Shown here: positions 42,158 through 52,232 of the stretch, piece by piece | Numbering within the stretch: the first letter of the stretch is position 1 | Layout of the letters: every line of letters starts with the position of its first letter | NCBI GenBank assembly: GCA_003280515.1 | Contig: QCER01000009.1 | Span: 1 to 64,000 of the forward strand | Length of the DNA stretch: 64,000 nt | Direction: 5' to 3' | Source of the DNA: Prochlorococcus sp. AG-355-P18 | Lineage (GTDB): Bacteria > Cyanobacteriota > Cyanobacteriia > PCC-6307 > Cyanobiaceae | The notes under the pieces: model-generated | The model's database searches: none | What the model was told of the DNA's origin: nothing | What the model saw: the letters and a program-made list of their open reading frames with translations, nothing else | Program-made: the position numbers and the translations under genes

Positions 42158-42913
42158 ATGATAAAAAACAAGTTCTTAAGTTTACTTAATCGATATAAAA
42201 CTGATTTACCAACATTCACGATCGTTGGTGTAGGCCCTGGAGATCCATCGCTTTTAACAATTGCTGCTGTGGATGCAATAAAAAAAGCGAAAGTTATAGT
42301 TTTCCCAATATCAGATGATAATAAAAAGAGTTTCGCTGCGGAAATAGTGAAGAAATACACCAAATTTAAAAAAAATATCCCTATCATCTTTCCAATGGCT
42401 AGGAAGGATTTTGATGCAGATGAAATATGGTCTAATGCTGTAGAAAAAATTGTGAAATTTATAAAAAATGGCGAACCAGTTGTTTTACTTTGTCTTGGAG
42501 ATACTTCACTATTTGCAAGTTCTTCTAATATTTTGAGGTTAATAAAAAATAATCATGCTGAAATTATTACCAAAACAATACCTGGTATTTCCTCTATTTC
42601 AGCAGCAGCAGCTTTGAATGATTTTGATTTGGTAAAAAAAGGTGAAACATTGATTATCAAAGAATGCCCTTCTTCAGAATCTGAATTAACAACCCTAATT
42701 AGGGAAAGTAAGCCAAATAAAACGGTATTGGCTATTATGAAAGTAGGCAAAAGATGGAATATAGTCAGGGAAATTTTAAAAAAAGAGGATATCATCAATA
42801 CAACATTAATAGCTTTAAGAGTAGGGATGCCTAATCAAATTATTCAATATGCATCACAATATAAAAAGGAATTTATGCCTTATTTTTCTTTGATTTTGAT
42901 AAGGTTCGATTAA
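42158..42913 (+). CDS. cobI: Precorrin-2 C20-methyltransferase
   Basis: SAM-dependent uroporphyrin-type methylase of the cobalamin (pseudocobalamin) path. GVGPGDPSLLTIAAVDAI (motif G-x-G-P-G-D), GDTSLFASSSNIL and PGISSISAAAA are the SAM-binding features. I chose ATG 42158; an upstream start inside miaE would add 14 residues of doubtful sequence. The next gene's ATG overlaps its TAA. Confidence 0.88.
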   Translation: MIKNKFLSLLNRYKTDLPTFTIVGVGPGDPSLLTIAAVDAIKKAKVIVFPISDDNKKSFAAEIVKKYTKFKKNIPIIFPMARKDFDADEIWSNAVEKIVKFIKNGEPVVLLCLGDTSLFASSSNILRLIKNNHAEIITKTIPGISSISAAAALNDFDLVKKGETLIIKECPSSESELTTLIRESKPNKTVLAIMKVGKRWNIVREILKKEDIINTTLIALRVGMPNQIIQYASQYKKEFMPYFSLILIRFD

Positions 42914-43398
42914 TGTATAAAAAAGAAAAATTAGTTGAAAATCAATTTACATGGCCAATATGTAAGGATCTATTATTTCTTGTTCTCGAAGATAGGGTTA
43001 GTGATGTTTTTGTTTGTGAATTGATTTGGGAAAGACTTTTTTATACTAAAGAACTCTCTGTAAATGATTGGGCCTTTAGCGCATTAACTCCTTCTTATTG
43101 GTCAGAAAAATTTGAAAAAGCTCCTCAAATCATTTCAGAGCGACCAGCCTCAATACATTTGACTCGATCAATTCCAAAAGAATATAAACAGGGATTGAAA
43201 AATTTTCTTAATTTTAAAGGTTACAAGATTAATGAACTCTATCCAAGAAGAACTAGAAGAGCGACGGCAGTAAATTGGTTGATTTATTGGGCGATTGATA
43301 ATGATTGTTTTTCAAAAGATACTGGATTAATGCCAAGTCCTAGTTCACCCCCTGTTAATCCAGTTAAAGGACATTTTGGCGATCCAGAAATTAAATAA
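42913..43398 (+). CDS. Conserved cyanobacterial protein, DUF1823 type
   Basis: 161 residues. Helical, with LVLEDRVSDVFVCELIWERLFYT near the N-terminus and a basic RRTRRATAVNWLIYWAI later, a pattern I associate with DUF1823. The ATG overlaps the cobI stop (TAATG), indicating translational coupling. Function unknown. Confidence 0.65.
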   Translation: MYKKEKLVENQFTWPICKDLLFLVLEDRVSDVFVCELIWERLFYTKELSVNDWAFSALTPSYWSEKFEKAPQIISERPASIHLTRSIPKEYKQGLKNFLNFKGYKINELYPRRTRRATAVNWLIYWAIDNDCFSKDTGLMPSPSSPPVNPVKGHFGDPEIK

Positions 43399-43471
43399 GT
43401 TTTTGAAAAAGGTAAATGATTCTATGTAAAGGTATAGTTGTAATAGATACTACTTTCTTTGGAGAGAAGAA

Positions 43472-44845
43472 TTGATTCTTCCTACAATAGCAATTATCGG
43501 AAGACCTAACGTTGGGAAATCTACCTTAGTTAATCGTCTTTGCCAAAGTAATGATGCAATAGTATTTGATAAGCCAGGTGTTACAAGAGATAGAACTTAT
43601 CAAAATGCTTCATGGGGAGGTAAGGAATTTCAAATAGTTGATACTGGAGGTTTAGTTTTTGATGATGATAGTGAATTTCTCCCAGAGATAAGGACACAAG
43701 TTTTCTTAGCTCTAGAAGAGGCTTCCCTCGCGTTACTTGTGGTAGATGGGAATCAAGGCGTTACTGATGGTGATTTATCAATAGCAAAATGGTTAAGAAA
43801 CTCAAGCTGTAAAACAATTGTTGCTGTTAATAAATGTGAATCGACTACTCTAGGAATATCACTAGCTTCAGAGTTCTGGAAATTAGGATTGGGCGAACCT
43901 AACCCTGTTTCGGCTATTCATGGTTCAGGTACTGGAGATCTTTTAGATCTCGTTATTGGCGAACTTCCTGAAAATAATATACAGGATGATGAAGAAAAGA
44001 TAATGATGTCAATTATTGGTAGGCCTAATGTTGGCAAATCTAGTTTGTTAAATTCAATCTGTGGAGAAAAAAGAGCAATAGTTAGTGATATTAGTGGTAC
44101 GACAACTGATTCAATAGATACGCTTATTAAAAAAGGTGATAATCATTGGAAAATAATTGATACTGCAGGGATTAGAAGAAAGAAAAATGTTAAATATGGT
44201 ACTGAATTCTTTGGTATTAATAGAGCTTTTAAATCAATAGATAGAAGTGATGTTTGTGTTTTAGTTATAGATGCTATAGATGGAGTAACTGATCAGGACC
44301 AGAAGCTGGCTGGGCGCATAGAAGAACAAGGCAGAGCTTGCATAATTGTTGTTAATAAATGGGACCTTGTAGAAAAAAATAGTTCAACAATTTATCAAGT
44401 AGAAAAAGAACTTAGATCTAAACTTTATTTTTTACACTGGTCAAAAATGATTTTTATATCTGCCCTAACTGGTCAAAGAGTTGATAATATTTTTGAGCAT
44501 GCTCTTAATGCTGTAAATCAACATAGAAGAAGAGTTACAACATCTGTAGTTAATGAAGTACTTAAAGAATCAATCAGTTGGAAAAGTCCTCCAACGAAGA
44601 GAAGCGGCAAGCAAGGTAGGCTTTATTACGGTACTCAAGTAAAGAACAAACCTCCTACTTTTACTCTTTTTGTAAATGACCCTAAATTATTCGGAATAAC
44701 TTATAGAAGATATATTGAAAAACAAATAAGAGTAAATTTAGGCTTTGAAGGCACACCCCTCATTTTACTTTGGAGAGGAAAACAGCAAAGAGCTTTAAAT
44801 AAAGAAGTCGAAAGAGAAAAGATTGAGTTAATTCAAAAAGATTAA
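43472..44845 (+). CDS. der: Ribosome assembly GTPase Der (EngA)
   Basis: 457 residues, TTG start after GGAGAGAAG. Two tandem G domains: [11 protein letters not shown] (9-19) with DTGG and NKCE, and [11 protein letters not shown] with DTAG and NKWD, then the C-terminal KH-like domain. Required for 50S assembly. It overlaps the next gene by one base (TAATG). Confidence 0.95.
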   Translation: MILPTIAIIGRPNVGKSTLVNRLCQSNDAIVFDKPGVTRDRTYQNASWGGKEFQIVDTGGLVFDDDSEFLPEIRTQVFLALEEASLALLVVDGNQGVTDGDLSIAKWLRNSSCKTIVAVNKCESTTLGISLASEFWKLGLGEPNPVSAIHGSGTGDLLDLVIGELPENNIQDDEEKIMMSIIGRPNVGKSSLLNSICGEKRAIVSDISGTTTDSIDTLIKKGDNHWKIIDTAGIRRKKNVKYGTEFFGINRAFKSIDRSDVCVLVIDAIDGVTDQDQKLAGRIEEQGRACIIVVNKWDLVEKNSSTIYQVEKELRSKLYFLHWSKMIFISALTGQRVDNIFEHALNAVNQHRRRVTTSVVNEVLKESISWKSPPTKRSGKQGRLYYGTQVKNKPPTFTLFVNDPKLFGITYRRYIEKQIRVNLGFEGTPLILLWRGKQQRALNKEVEREKIELIQKD

Positions 44846-45759
44846 TGAATTTGCTTACCAAATTTTCTGTTGGTCAATACGTTCATGGTAATAGAAGTTG
44901 GCTAAGAATTATAGATAGTAGATTAAAAATAATTATGGTAATGATATTTTTAATCACTCCAATTTGGGCGGGTCCAATATGGAGATTGAGTTTAGTTGTT
45001 TTTTTACTATTAATTACTTTTTTAAGTTTATTGCCATCTAGAGTATGGTGGCGATCATTATTTTTTCTCTCATGTTTGTCACTATTAATTGGATGTATAT
45101 CAATACTTGCCTCGTCTGATATTCAATCTCTTGATGGCTACTTAAGAAATCCTAATGAGTTGCAAGTAGTATTGGAAAGCCAAAAAGAATGGAATATTTT
45201 GCAAATACCCTCGCAGAAGATATGGTTTATTAATTTTGGTCCCTACAACTTATCAAGAAAAGCCTTTGAACTAGGAATAAAAACCTCAACTTTAATATTT
45301 ACGGTTATTCACAGTGTAAATTTGATGCTTTTGACCACATTACAAGAAGACATTGTATGGGGATTAAGTTGGTTTATGTATCCATTAAGGAAAATTGGAT
45401 TGCCAATAAGTAAGTGGCTTTTTCAGTTATTAATTGCTTTACGTTTTATTCCTCTAGTGCAGGAAGAATTTCAAAATATGATTAAATCAGTATCAGTAAG
45501 ATCAATAAATTTTAGAAATCTAGGATTTAAGAAATCCTTTAATGTTTTATTAATCTTAGTAGAAAGGTTATTTCAAAATATATTTTTGAGAATTGATCAT
45601 GGAGCAGAATCATTACTCTCAAAGAAAAAAATTATTATAAAAACTAATAGATTTAGAACTCTTTATCCCTCTAAATCTCTCAATGTAATTGTTAATACAT
45701 TATCGATTTGTTTTATTTGCATAGCAATTTTTCTTAGAAAACTGTATGGTGCATTATAA
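44845..45759 (+). CDS. Energy-coupling-factor transporter transmembrane protein (EcfT/CbiQ family)
   Basis: 304 residues, five or more helices. The cytoplasmic coupling helix region ALRFIPLVQEEF ... VSVRSINF corresponds to the EcfT segment (Arg-Ser/Gly motif) that meets the ATPases. ECF transporters import vitamins or metal ions; which S-component is used is not visible here. Start overlaps der by one base. Confidence 0.8.
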   Translation: MNLLTKFSVGQYVHGNRSWLRIIDSRLKIIMVMIFLITPIWAGPIWRLSLVVFLLLITFLSLLPSRVWWRSLFFLSCLSLLIGCISILASSDIQSLDGYLRNPNELQVVLESQKEWNILQIPSQKIWFINFGPYNLSRKAFELGIKTSTLIFTVIHSVNLMLLTTLQEDIVWGLSWFMYPLRKIGLPISKWLFQLLIALRFIPLVQEEFQNMIKSVSVRSINFRNLGFKKSFNVLLILVERLFQNIFLRIDHGAESLLSKKKIIIKTNRFRTLYPSKSLNVIVNTLSICFICIAIFLRKLYGAL

Positions 45760-45777
45760 ATAACACAATATTTAGGT

Positions 45778-46044
45778 TTGAGTTCTGAGCGTTATTTAAA
45801 CCATCCAACATTTGGTATGTTGTACCAAGTTTCTCCTGGAAATGATGGGAGAGATATTTATGCGACTTTATACGCTCAAAAAATGTTTTTTTTGGTAGAA
45901 GTTAGACAGAGAGAAGTTATTTTTGAAGTTATACCCTATTTAGATGCCCGTAATCAGGCTGAATTAAACCTTCAAAAATCTAGAAGACAAGGATCTGAAG
46001 AACTATCTAAATGGGAGAATTTATTTAATCAAACTTTCTTATAA
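45778..46044 (+). CDS. pipX: PipX, PII- and NtcA-interacting protein
   Basis: 88 residues, TTG start. SERYLNHPTFGMLYQVSP and YATLYAQKMFFLVEV are the Tudor-like PipX N-terminal fold, and the helical C-terminus ends NLFNQTF. It swaps between PII and NtcA depending on 2-oxoglutarate and ADP, linking carbon/nitrogen state to transcription. Followed after 3 bp by pipY, the usual partner. Confidence 0.93.
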   Translation: MSSERYLNHPTFGMLYQVSPGNDGRDIYATLYAQKMFFLVEVRQREVIFEVIPYLDARNQAELNLQKSRRQGSEELSKWENLFNQTFL

Positions 46045-46047
46045 AAG

Positions 46048-46683
46048 GTGAATCCTGCAAATTATTTAAAAATAAAAAATAAAATCCCATCAAATGTAAA
46101 TATTCTTGCGGTAAGTAAAGGATTTAAAAGTCAAGAAATCAAGACTATTCAAAATATTGGTCAGAATGATTTTGGTGAAAGTAAGGTTCAAGAGGCGTTT
46201 GAAAAACAATTAACCTTAAAAGAACTTAAACAAATAAATTGGCACTTTATTGGAAGAATACAAAGTAATAAAATAAGAAAAATAGTTCAAAATTTTAAAT
46301 ACATTCATTCAGTAGATTCATTTGAAAAGTTGCAAAAGATTTCTAATATTTCACGTGAAGAGAACAAAAATCCATTAATAATGTTGCAGGTTAAGTTGAG
46401 TGATGATCCGACTAAAGGAGGCTTTAATCCTGAATTTTTACTTTTGAAATGGAGAGATATTCAAGATTTGAAATATATTTCATTAACCGGTTTAATGACT
46501 ATCAATCCTAAAGGACTAAGCTCTAAAGAAAATTCAGGGTTGTTCAAAAAATGTCGTGCTCTCGCGGATTCTTTGCAACTACCAGATTGTTCCATGGGGA
46601 TGTCTGGTGATTGGGAGGAAGCTATTGACGCTGGATCAACTTGGTTAAGATTAGGATCATTGATTTTTGGAAGCAGATCCTAA
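46048..46683 (+). CDS. pipY: PLP-binding homeostasis protein PipY (YggS family)
   Basis: 211 residues, GTG start. PLP Lys in ILAVSKGF, GRIQSNKIRKI, SVDSFEKL and GLMTINPKG are family landmarks. Keeps free PLP and amino-acid pools balanced; in cyanobacteria it is functionally linked to PipX. The start is 3 bp after pipX, a tight operon. Confidence 0.92.
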   Translation: MNPANYLKIKNKIPSNVNILAVSKGFKSQEIKTIQNIGQNDFGESKVQEAFEKQLTLKELKQINWHFIGRIQSNKIRKIVQNFKYIHSVDSFEKLQKISNISREENKNPLIMLQVKLSDDPTKGGFNPEFLLLKWRDIQDLKYISLTGLMTINPKGLSSKENSGLFKKCRALADSLQLPDCSMGMSGDWEEAIDAGSTWLRLGSLIFGSRS

Positions 46684-46833
46684 TTAGTTATTTTTTTATA
46701 AAAATCTTATCTATAAACTTGCAGTAAAGTTCAACTAACGTTATTTAAGTATAGGTAGTTTATTCATTTAAAAAATGAATCTATTACTCAAGGTTCTTAA
46801 ACCTTAGTAATCAATTTCAAGAGGATTTAAAAG

Positions 46834-47409
46834 GTGTCACTTATTTCTAGATTAAAGGCAGTTGTTGCAGGTGATGAGTATCTCGATGATGATTTTGATG
46901 AGTTGGATTATGCTTCAGAGGATGAATTAAATGATATTAATAATTTCAAACAAAATCCAAAGAATGCAAATGCCCTTGCGAATTCAAATCCATTCGATTT
47001 TATGAATAACAACAGATCATCAAAAGTAGTTGGTATGCCAGGAATCTCAAATTCATCCTCAGAGGTAAGCTTGATGGAACCAAGAAGTTTTGATGAGATG
47101 CCTCAAGCCATACAAGCATTAAGAGAGAGAAAAACTGTAATTCTCAATTTAACTATGATGGATCCTGATCAAGCTCAAAGAGCTGTTGATTTTATTGCTG
47201 GCGGCACATATGCAATTGATGGACATCAAGAAAGAGTCGGTGAAAGTATTTTTCTTTTTGCTCCAAGTTGTGTAAATGTAACTAGTTCTTCCCCAGAAGA
47301 AGCTTCTCCTTCTTCTGGGTCTACAGAAAACACACCGCAATATAGTTTAGGCAAAAATACTACTCCTGAACCAGCATGGGGTAATTCTAAATTAAGTGCT
47401 TATTCATGA
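46834..47409 (+). CDS. sepF: Cell division protein SepF
   Basis: 191 residues, GTG start (AGAGGATTTAAAAGGTG). N-terminal amphipathic membrane helix ([11 protein letters not shown]), acidic disordered linker, then the SepF core ([20 protein letters not shown] ... [20 protein letters not shown] ... [11 protein letters not shown]). It tethers and aligns FtsZ filaments. The upstream 150 bp contains a hairpin AAGGTT-CTTA-AACCTT (46791-46806). Confidence 0.93.
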   Translation: MSLISRLKAVVAGDEYLDDDFDELDYASEDELNDINNFKQNPKNANALANSNPFDFMNNNRSSKVVGMPGISNSSSEVSLMEPRSFDEMPQAIQALRERKTVILNLTMMDPDQAQRAVDFIAGGTYAIDGHQERVGESIFLFAPSCVNVTSSSPEEASPSSGSTENTPQYSLGKNTTPEPAWGNSKLSAYS

Positions 47410-47416
47410 TTAATCT

Positions 47417-48229
47417 GTGACAGATAAAATTGCGATTATTGGTTTTGGAAATATTGCAAGTGCCATAGTTACTCCTCTATTAGATAACAAATTAATTCAG
47501 CCAGAGAATGTTTTTTGTGTTGTAAATACAGAAAAAAGTTTAGAAAATATAAAAAAAAATTATAAACATAATATAAACGTTTATAGATCAGGTTCTAAAG
47601 ATTCAAAAATTATTTGGGATTGTCAATATAAACTTCTTTCGATAAAACCCCAACAATTAAATGATATAAATGAGGTCAATCATATAAAAAATAAGGACAA
47701 TTTAATAGTTTCTATTCTTGCCGGGGTTTCAATAAATAGACTTACTCAAAAGTTTCCTAATCATAAATGTGTAAGGGTGGTTACAAATATTCCAATAACT
47801 ATTGGAAAAGGTTTAACGGGGATTGCTTGGGGAGAAGAAATTACAGAAGATCAGAAACAATTTACAAAAAAATTATTTGAAAATACTAGTAAAATTTATG
47901 AATTTACTGAAGATTACCTTGATATATTTTTAGCTTTAACTTCATCAGGTCCTGCAATTATTGCTTTAATTATAGAAGCATTAAGTGATGGAGGATTAAG
48001 CGGGGGATTACCAAAAATAATTTCAGAGGAACTTGTTATGGAAATGATACTCGGAACTATTTGTCTAATAAAGGAAAATAAACTTACTACTTCTGAGCTT
48101 AAAAATTTAGTAACCTCTCCAGGTGGAACAACTATTTCTGCTTTAAGGGTTTTAGAAAAAAAGAGCGTAAGGTCAGCATTAATGGAATCAATAGTTTCAG
48201 CTAGTAATAGAAGTAAAGAGTTTCGTTAG
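47417..48229 (+). CDS. proC: Pyrroline-5-carboxylate reductase
   Basis: 270 residues, GTG start 7 bp after sepF. NADPH-binding IAIIGFGNIASAI and the C-terminal dimer/catalytic region SSGPAIIALIIEALSDGG then TSPGGTTISALRVLE are the ProC signature. Last step of proline synthesis. Likely co-transcribed with sepF, as in many cyanobacteria. Confidence 0.93.
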   Translation: MTDKIAIIGFGNIASAIVTPLLDNKLIQPENVFCVVNTEKSLENIKKNYKHNINVYRSGSKDSKIIWDCQYKLLSIKPQQLNDINEVNHIKNKDNLIVSILAGVSINRLTQKFPNHKCVRVVTNIPITIGKGLTGIAWGEEITEDQKQFTKKLFENTSKIYEFTEDYLDIFLALTSSGPAIIALIIEALSDGGLSGGLPKIISEELVMEMILGTICLIKENKLTTSELKNLVTSPGGTTISALRVLEKKSVRSALMESIVSASNRSKEFR

Positions 48230-48233
48230 TTTT

Positions 48234-49391
48234 TCAATTATCTTTTAAGTTCATATAAACTTTTTCAAGTGAATTTATATTTTTAGCAATTGTGTATCTC
48301 TCAAGTATGCGCTCTCTAGCTTTTTCTCCAAGATCTTTTGTAAATGAAGGGTGTTCTACAAGAATTGGGATTATAGTTTTTAATTGTGCAGCCACATTAT
48401 CAGTTGAAATTACTATTCCTGCTCCGTTATCTAAAACTTCACCATCAGCTCCGGCATCTGTGGCGACACAAGCAGTACCAGCAGACATTGCCTCCAAAAG
48501 TGATAATGATAAACCTTCTACTAAGCTTGGTAAGAAAAATACTTCTGCTATTTGCATTATTGCTATCCTAGTCTCTAAATCTAATTCGGCACCCCACCAA
48601 ATTAATTTCTCATTACCAAGGTTAGAAAAACTATTTTCAAGTGTTGGCTTCATTGGTCCATCCCCAACAATAACTAATTTGCAATTTTGAGTTTTTGTTT
48701 GGCGCCAAGAACGTAAAAGTGCCTCGATATTTTTCTCATTTGCAATCCTTCCCATATATAAAAAGATTCTTTCATTTCCAAGTTTGTTTTTTACCTGATC
48801 ATATATTTTACTTTTTTCGCAAAAAGGTTTCCAAATATTTTCATCAACGCCGTTTGGAATAATTATTTGTTTTTCTTTAGGTACTCCTAATTTCTCAAGA
48901 ACATTTTTTTGAGGTTCAGAAAAAATAATTATTTTATTGAACTTTGCTAAAGAAGGAGCATAAAGTTGATATGTTAATTGTTGAGTGCTCGCAGTTAGAT
49001 TTCTATTTTTTGCATCAAACGGTGGATGAAAAGTTCCTATGAGAGGAACATTAATTTCATTACAAAGCTCTGGAAGTCTAAAGTCTAAAGGAGATAAAGT
49101 AAGGCTTGCATGTACTATGTCAGGTTTTAATCTTTCCAATGAAAGCCTTAGCTCTTTTTCTGCCCTTGGCGAGGGTATTGTATAAACTTGAGATTTAATT
49201 AAATATGGGAGACTTACATCAGGATCATTTGCAAGAAATAATGGGTTTGATGAATTTGAACTAGAGGGGTTGTCGAAATGAATAAAACTAATTTTATGCC
49301 CTCTGGCTTTTAATTCCTTAGTAGTTGAATTACCGTAAGTTACATTTCCGCAAAAAGGGGATTTTTTACCCAACCAGGCAATATGAACCAC
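48234..49391 (-). CDS. Glycosyltransferase, GT4/family 1 type
   Basis: 385 residues, GT-B fold. C-terminal NDP-sugar site: FLYMGRIANEKNIEALLRS, VIVGDGP, then the E-x7-E motif region FFLPSLVEGLSLSLLEAMSAG. The N-terminal SPFCGNVTYG and VHASLTLSP/GTFHPPF segments form the acceptor side. It could make a glycolipid, a glycan or a compatible solute; the acceptor is not evident. ATG start. Converges with proC. Confidence 0.82.
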   Translation of the reverse strand: MVHIAWLGKKSPFCGNVTYGNSTTKELKARGHKISFIHFDNPSSSNSSNPLFLANDPDVSLPYLIKSQVYTIPSPRAEKELRLSLERLKPDIVHASLTLSPLDFRLPELCNEINVPLIGTFHPPFDAKNRNLTASTQQLTYQLYAPSLAKFNKIIIFSEPQKNVLEKLGVPKEKQIIIPNGVDENIWKPFCEKSKIYDQVKNKLGNERIFLYMGRIANEKNIEALLRSWRQTKTQNCKLVIVGDGPMKPTLENSFSNLGNEKLIWWGAELDLETRIAIMQIAEVFFLPSLVEGLSLSLLEAMSAGTACVATDAGADGEVLDNGAGIVISTDNVAAQLKTIIPILVEHPSFTKDLGEKARERILERYTIAKNINSLEKVYMNLKDN

Positions 49392-49476
49392 ATTAATTGA
49401 TTTAGCTATTAATAAAGTTAACAGTCAGAGTCGCCATGATCATAATTTTAAAATTTATTAATGATTTATGAAAATC

Positions 49477-50262
49477 TTAACTATATATTTCTCTCAACAT
49501 TTTTAGTGAAGATAGATCTTTCTCTAGTTGAGCAGAGATCCAAGTCTCAATAATAAATAATATTTTAAGCCAGACTTTTTTAGGTCCCAATAATTCTCCA
49601 TTAGATTTTATTGGTAATTCGGGGAAAAGAAGTCTCTGTAATAGAGCAACTTCAGATGCATTTATTTTTAGATTACTTTGAGGATCTTCCGTGGAGGAAA
49701 AACCTTCACTTGGCAAATAATAACAATTCCATTCCCAATTTCCTAAAGGCGGAATAATAGGTTCTCCAGTTTTACAGCAATGATGAATTGGTAAATTTAT
49801 ACCTCCAATGGCTAATAGATGGATTAAAGATTGAATGCTCATTGAGAGCATTTTAATATCTTTTTCTTTAGATTCTTCATACAAATAAATCCTATCTAGA
49901 TGTGCAAGAACACAAGATAAATAGTTTTGTTGCTTGTCATTATTACCTACTAATAAAAAAGTTAATTCAGTTATTGCTTGCGCGGCTGCAAGACATTCAA
50001 TATTTTTCCCTAGACCAGAATAGCTTTTTAATATTTTTATTTGACGTACAGATTTCAGATTTCTTTTCCCGAAAATTTGCAGACTTAAATATGTTAATGG
50101 AGTAGCTGCGGCAAGACTGCTTTTAGGACGTCTAGCACCAGGTACCGCTAATCGAACAATCCCTTGCTCATCAGTAAGAATAGTTATTAATCTATCATTC
50201 TCGCCTAATGGAGAAGCTTTAATACAGAGACCCTTTAGTCTGCACTCACCAGAACCAGACAT
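49477..50262 (-). CDS. recO: DNA repair protein RecO
   Basis: 261 residues. N-terminal OB-fold (GLCIKASPLGENDRLITILT ... GIVRLAVPGARRPKSSL) followed by a helical domain. Two Cys near residue 162 (HHCCKTGEP) could form the zinc-like site of many RecO proteins. RecO loads RecA on gaps. It starts one base after the DeoC-like gene ends, so the two are coupled. Confidence 0.88.
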   Translation of the reverse strand: MSGSGECRLKGLCIKASPLGENDRLITILTDEQGIVRLAVPGARRPKSSLAAATPLTYLSLQIFGKRNLKSVRQIKILKSYSGLGKNIECLAAAQAITELTFLLVGNNDKQQNYLSCVLAHLDRIYLYEESKEKDIKMLSMSIQSLIHLLAIGGINLPIHHCCKTGEPIIPPLGNWEWNCYYLPSEGFSSTEDPQSNLKINASEVALLQRLLFPELPIKSNGELLGPKKVWLKILFIIETWISAQLEKDLSSLKMLREIYS

Positions 50263-50922
50263 TTAAATAACGTTTACTTCTTGAAAAATCTCACAAAAAT
50301 TAGAAGTTCCAACGCAACTAATTCCATTTTTCAACAAATCAATAACTTGTGTAAGTTTTTTTATGCCACCTACAACTTTAATGTTATTTTGGGATCCCGT
50401 TATTTTTAATATTTCCGCTACATCATTTAATGTAATAGGAGGCCCAAATCCGTCCCCGAATTGAAAATTTTTTATTCCTAATTCCAAAGATATTTCTATC
50501 GCATTGTATAAAACTTCTTTTTGTAGTTTTGATTTATTTATGATTATTGAAACTTCTAATCCAGATAACTTCACTTGCTCAATTTCAGCAGCAAAAGTTT
50601 CTAAGTTTCTTTTGGATAAATTGATAAAGTTTGGGACATATTCAATTCCTTTTGCACCTTTATCTTTTGCAAAATTAACTAATTCTTCAATAAATGTAAC
50701 TGGTAAATCTGCTAAAGGGTAAGAAATGAGTGCGTTTATGTTTGTACTGTAATTGCTCAAACGGTTTTGAAAATCATCTAAATAATTAAGTGAAGTAGAA
50801 ATATTCTTGATATTATATTTTTTTATTAAATCGCAATTCGCGCAGAAATCTTCCCAAGTTAAATAAGGGTTAATAATAATGGCATGAATTTTTTCGTTTA
50901 ATTCATATTCAATATTGGGCAT
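50263..50922 (-). CDS. DeoC-like (deoxyribose-phosphate aldolase family) protein lacking a catalytic lysine
   Basis: 219 residues with TIM-barrel features. The usual Schiff-base motif F-x-K-T-S-T-G is replaced by NFQFGDGFG (152-160), with no Lys. The Lys equivalent to E. coli Lys201 (IKVVGGI, Lys182) remains, while the Asp102 position appears as Glu94 (GIEYVPNF). It may thus have lost aldolase activity or act on something else. Lies directly before recO (1-bp gap). Called deoC by homology only, so the symbol is left blank. Confidence 0.75.
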   Translation of the reverse strand: MPNIEYELNEKIHAIIINPYLTWEDFCANCDLIKKYNIKNISTSLNYLDDFQNRLSNYSTNINALISYPLADLPVTFIEELVNFAKDKGAKGIEYVPNFINLSKRNLETFAAEIEQVKLSGLEVSIIINKSKLQKEVLYNAIEISLELGIKNFQFGDGFGPPITLNDVAEILKITGSQNNIKVVGGIKKLTQVIDLLKNGISCVGTSNFCEIFQEVNVI

Positions 50923-50925
50923 TTA

Positions 50926-51510
50926 TTATTTGGATTGAATCAGTCCATAACCTCCATGATTCCTCTTATATATAACTTGAAGTTCATTATTTTTTTTATT
51001 TCGAAAAACATAAAAATCATGATCAATTAGATCTAATTGTTTTCTTGCTTCGTCTGATGAAATTGGAGTCATTTCAAAGTATTTATTTTTTATAGATGGC
51101 TCAGGAAGACTTGCTTCAGTTCCTTCTTTAAATAAAGCTTTATCTAAAAAACTTGATTCCATACTTTCAATTGGTAAAGAATCTTTATTTTTAAATTGTT
51201 TGTTATGAATTGTTTTATTATTTCTTTCTTTGTATTTGCGTAGTTTTCTACAAAGTTTATTTGAAACTAAATCAATGCTTGAGTATAGATTTTCAGTTTT
51301 TTCTTCAGCTCTAATTACGGTACCATTTGCAAAAATAGTAACTTCTGCAGTTTGAAACGAGACTTTTGGATTCTTTTCAATTGAAAGGTGTATGTCAGCT
51401 TCTTTAACGATATCCTTATAGTGATGTGTCGCTTTTTCTATCTTTGCCTCAGTATATTCTTTTAATGCTCCAGTGAGCTCAAGGTTCTTTCCATGGATTA
51501 AAATTTTCAT
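50926..51510 (-). CDS. hpf: Ribosome hibernation promoting factor, long form (LrtA-type)
   Basis: 194 residues: N-terminal ribosome-binding domain (MKILIHGKNLELTGALKEYT ... FQTAEVTIFANGTVIRAEEK), linker with Ser/Lys, and C-terminal dimerisation domain (EMTPISSDEARKQLDLIDHD ... YVFRNKKNNELQVIYKRNHG). Long form gives 100S ribosome dimers. In cyanobacteria it is light-repressed (lrtA). ATG start. 3 bp from the DeoC-like gene; likely same transcript. Confidence 0.92.
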   Translation of the reverse strand: MKILIHGKNLELTGALKEYTEAKIEKATHHYKDIVKEADIHLSIEKNPKVSFQTAEVTIFANGTVIRAEEKTENLYSSIDLVSNKLCRKLRKYKERNNKTIHNKQFKNKDSLPIESMESSFLDKALFKEGTEASLPEPSIKNKYFEMTPISSDEARKQLDLIDHDFYVFRNKKNNELQVIYKRNHGGYGLIQSK

Positions 51511-51554
51511 AACAAATCTAAAAATATTTACTTACTTTCTAAATCTACTTAAAT

Positions 51555-52205
51555 ATGGATAATAGAACAGCAATAATTAAACAACCTGATAATATTTCTT
51601 TTTTTAATGATGTTTATAAATTACAAAAAGAATATCAGGAGACATTGATTTTAGATAATTCTAAACCTGATTTTATTTGGATAGGGGAGCATCAACTCTG
51701 TTATACATTGGGGAGAGGATCTAATTACGATAATTTACTATTTTCTGTGAATGATGCTAAATATGATGTTTTTAAGATTGATAGAGGTGGTGAGGCAACT
51801 TGTCATATGCCAGGACAATTAGTAACGTATTTAGTTTTAGATTTGAAAAATTTTAATAAAGATTTAAATTGGTACTTAAGAAAAATTGAAGAAATCATTA
51901 TAAAAATCCTTGGAGCTTTTAATATAAATTGTCAATCTAGAAAAGGGTTTACTGGTGTTTGGATAGGAAATAAGAAAATCGCATCAATTGGAATTGGGTG
52001 TAAAAGATGGATTACGATAAATGGATTTTCAATCAATATTGACTGCGAATTAGAAAACTTTAATAAGATTGTTCCTTGCGGAATAGAAAATTGTCCTATG
52101 GCAAATATGATTGATTACAACAAAAATATAAATATTCAAGAAGTCAAGAGAATTGTTAAAAAAACCATCGAGGAAGAATTTAATTTGAATTTTATATCAA
52201 AATAG
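51555..52205 (+). CDS. lipB: Octanoyltransferase LipB
   Basis: 216 residues. Moves octanoate from ACP to lipoyl domains. Motifs [30 protein letters not shown], catalytic Lys in [10 protein letters not shown] and catalytic Cys in [10 protein letters not shown] are all present. ATG start. First of a likely transcript to the acyl synthetase. Its targets include the PdhC lipoyl domain encoded at 54877. Confidence 0.93.
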   Translation: MDNRTAIIKQPDNISFFNDVYKLQKEYQETLILDNSKPDFIWIGEHQLCYTLGRGSNYDNLLFSVNDAKYDVFKIDRGGEATCHMPGQLVTYLVLDLKNFNKDLNWYLRKIEEIIIKILGAFNINCQSRKGFTGVWIGNKKIASIGIGCKRWITINGFSINIDCELENFNKIVPCGIENCPMANMIDYNKNINIQEVKRIVKKTIEEEFNLNFISK

Positions 52206-52232
52206 AAATTAAAATTTCAAAATCAATTTAAT

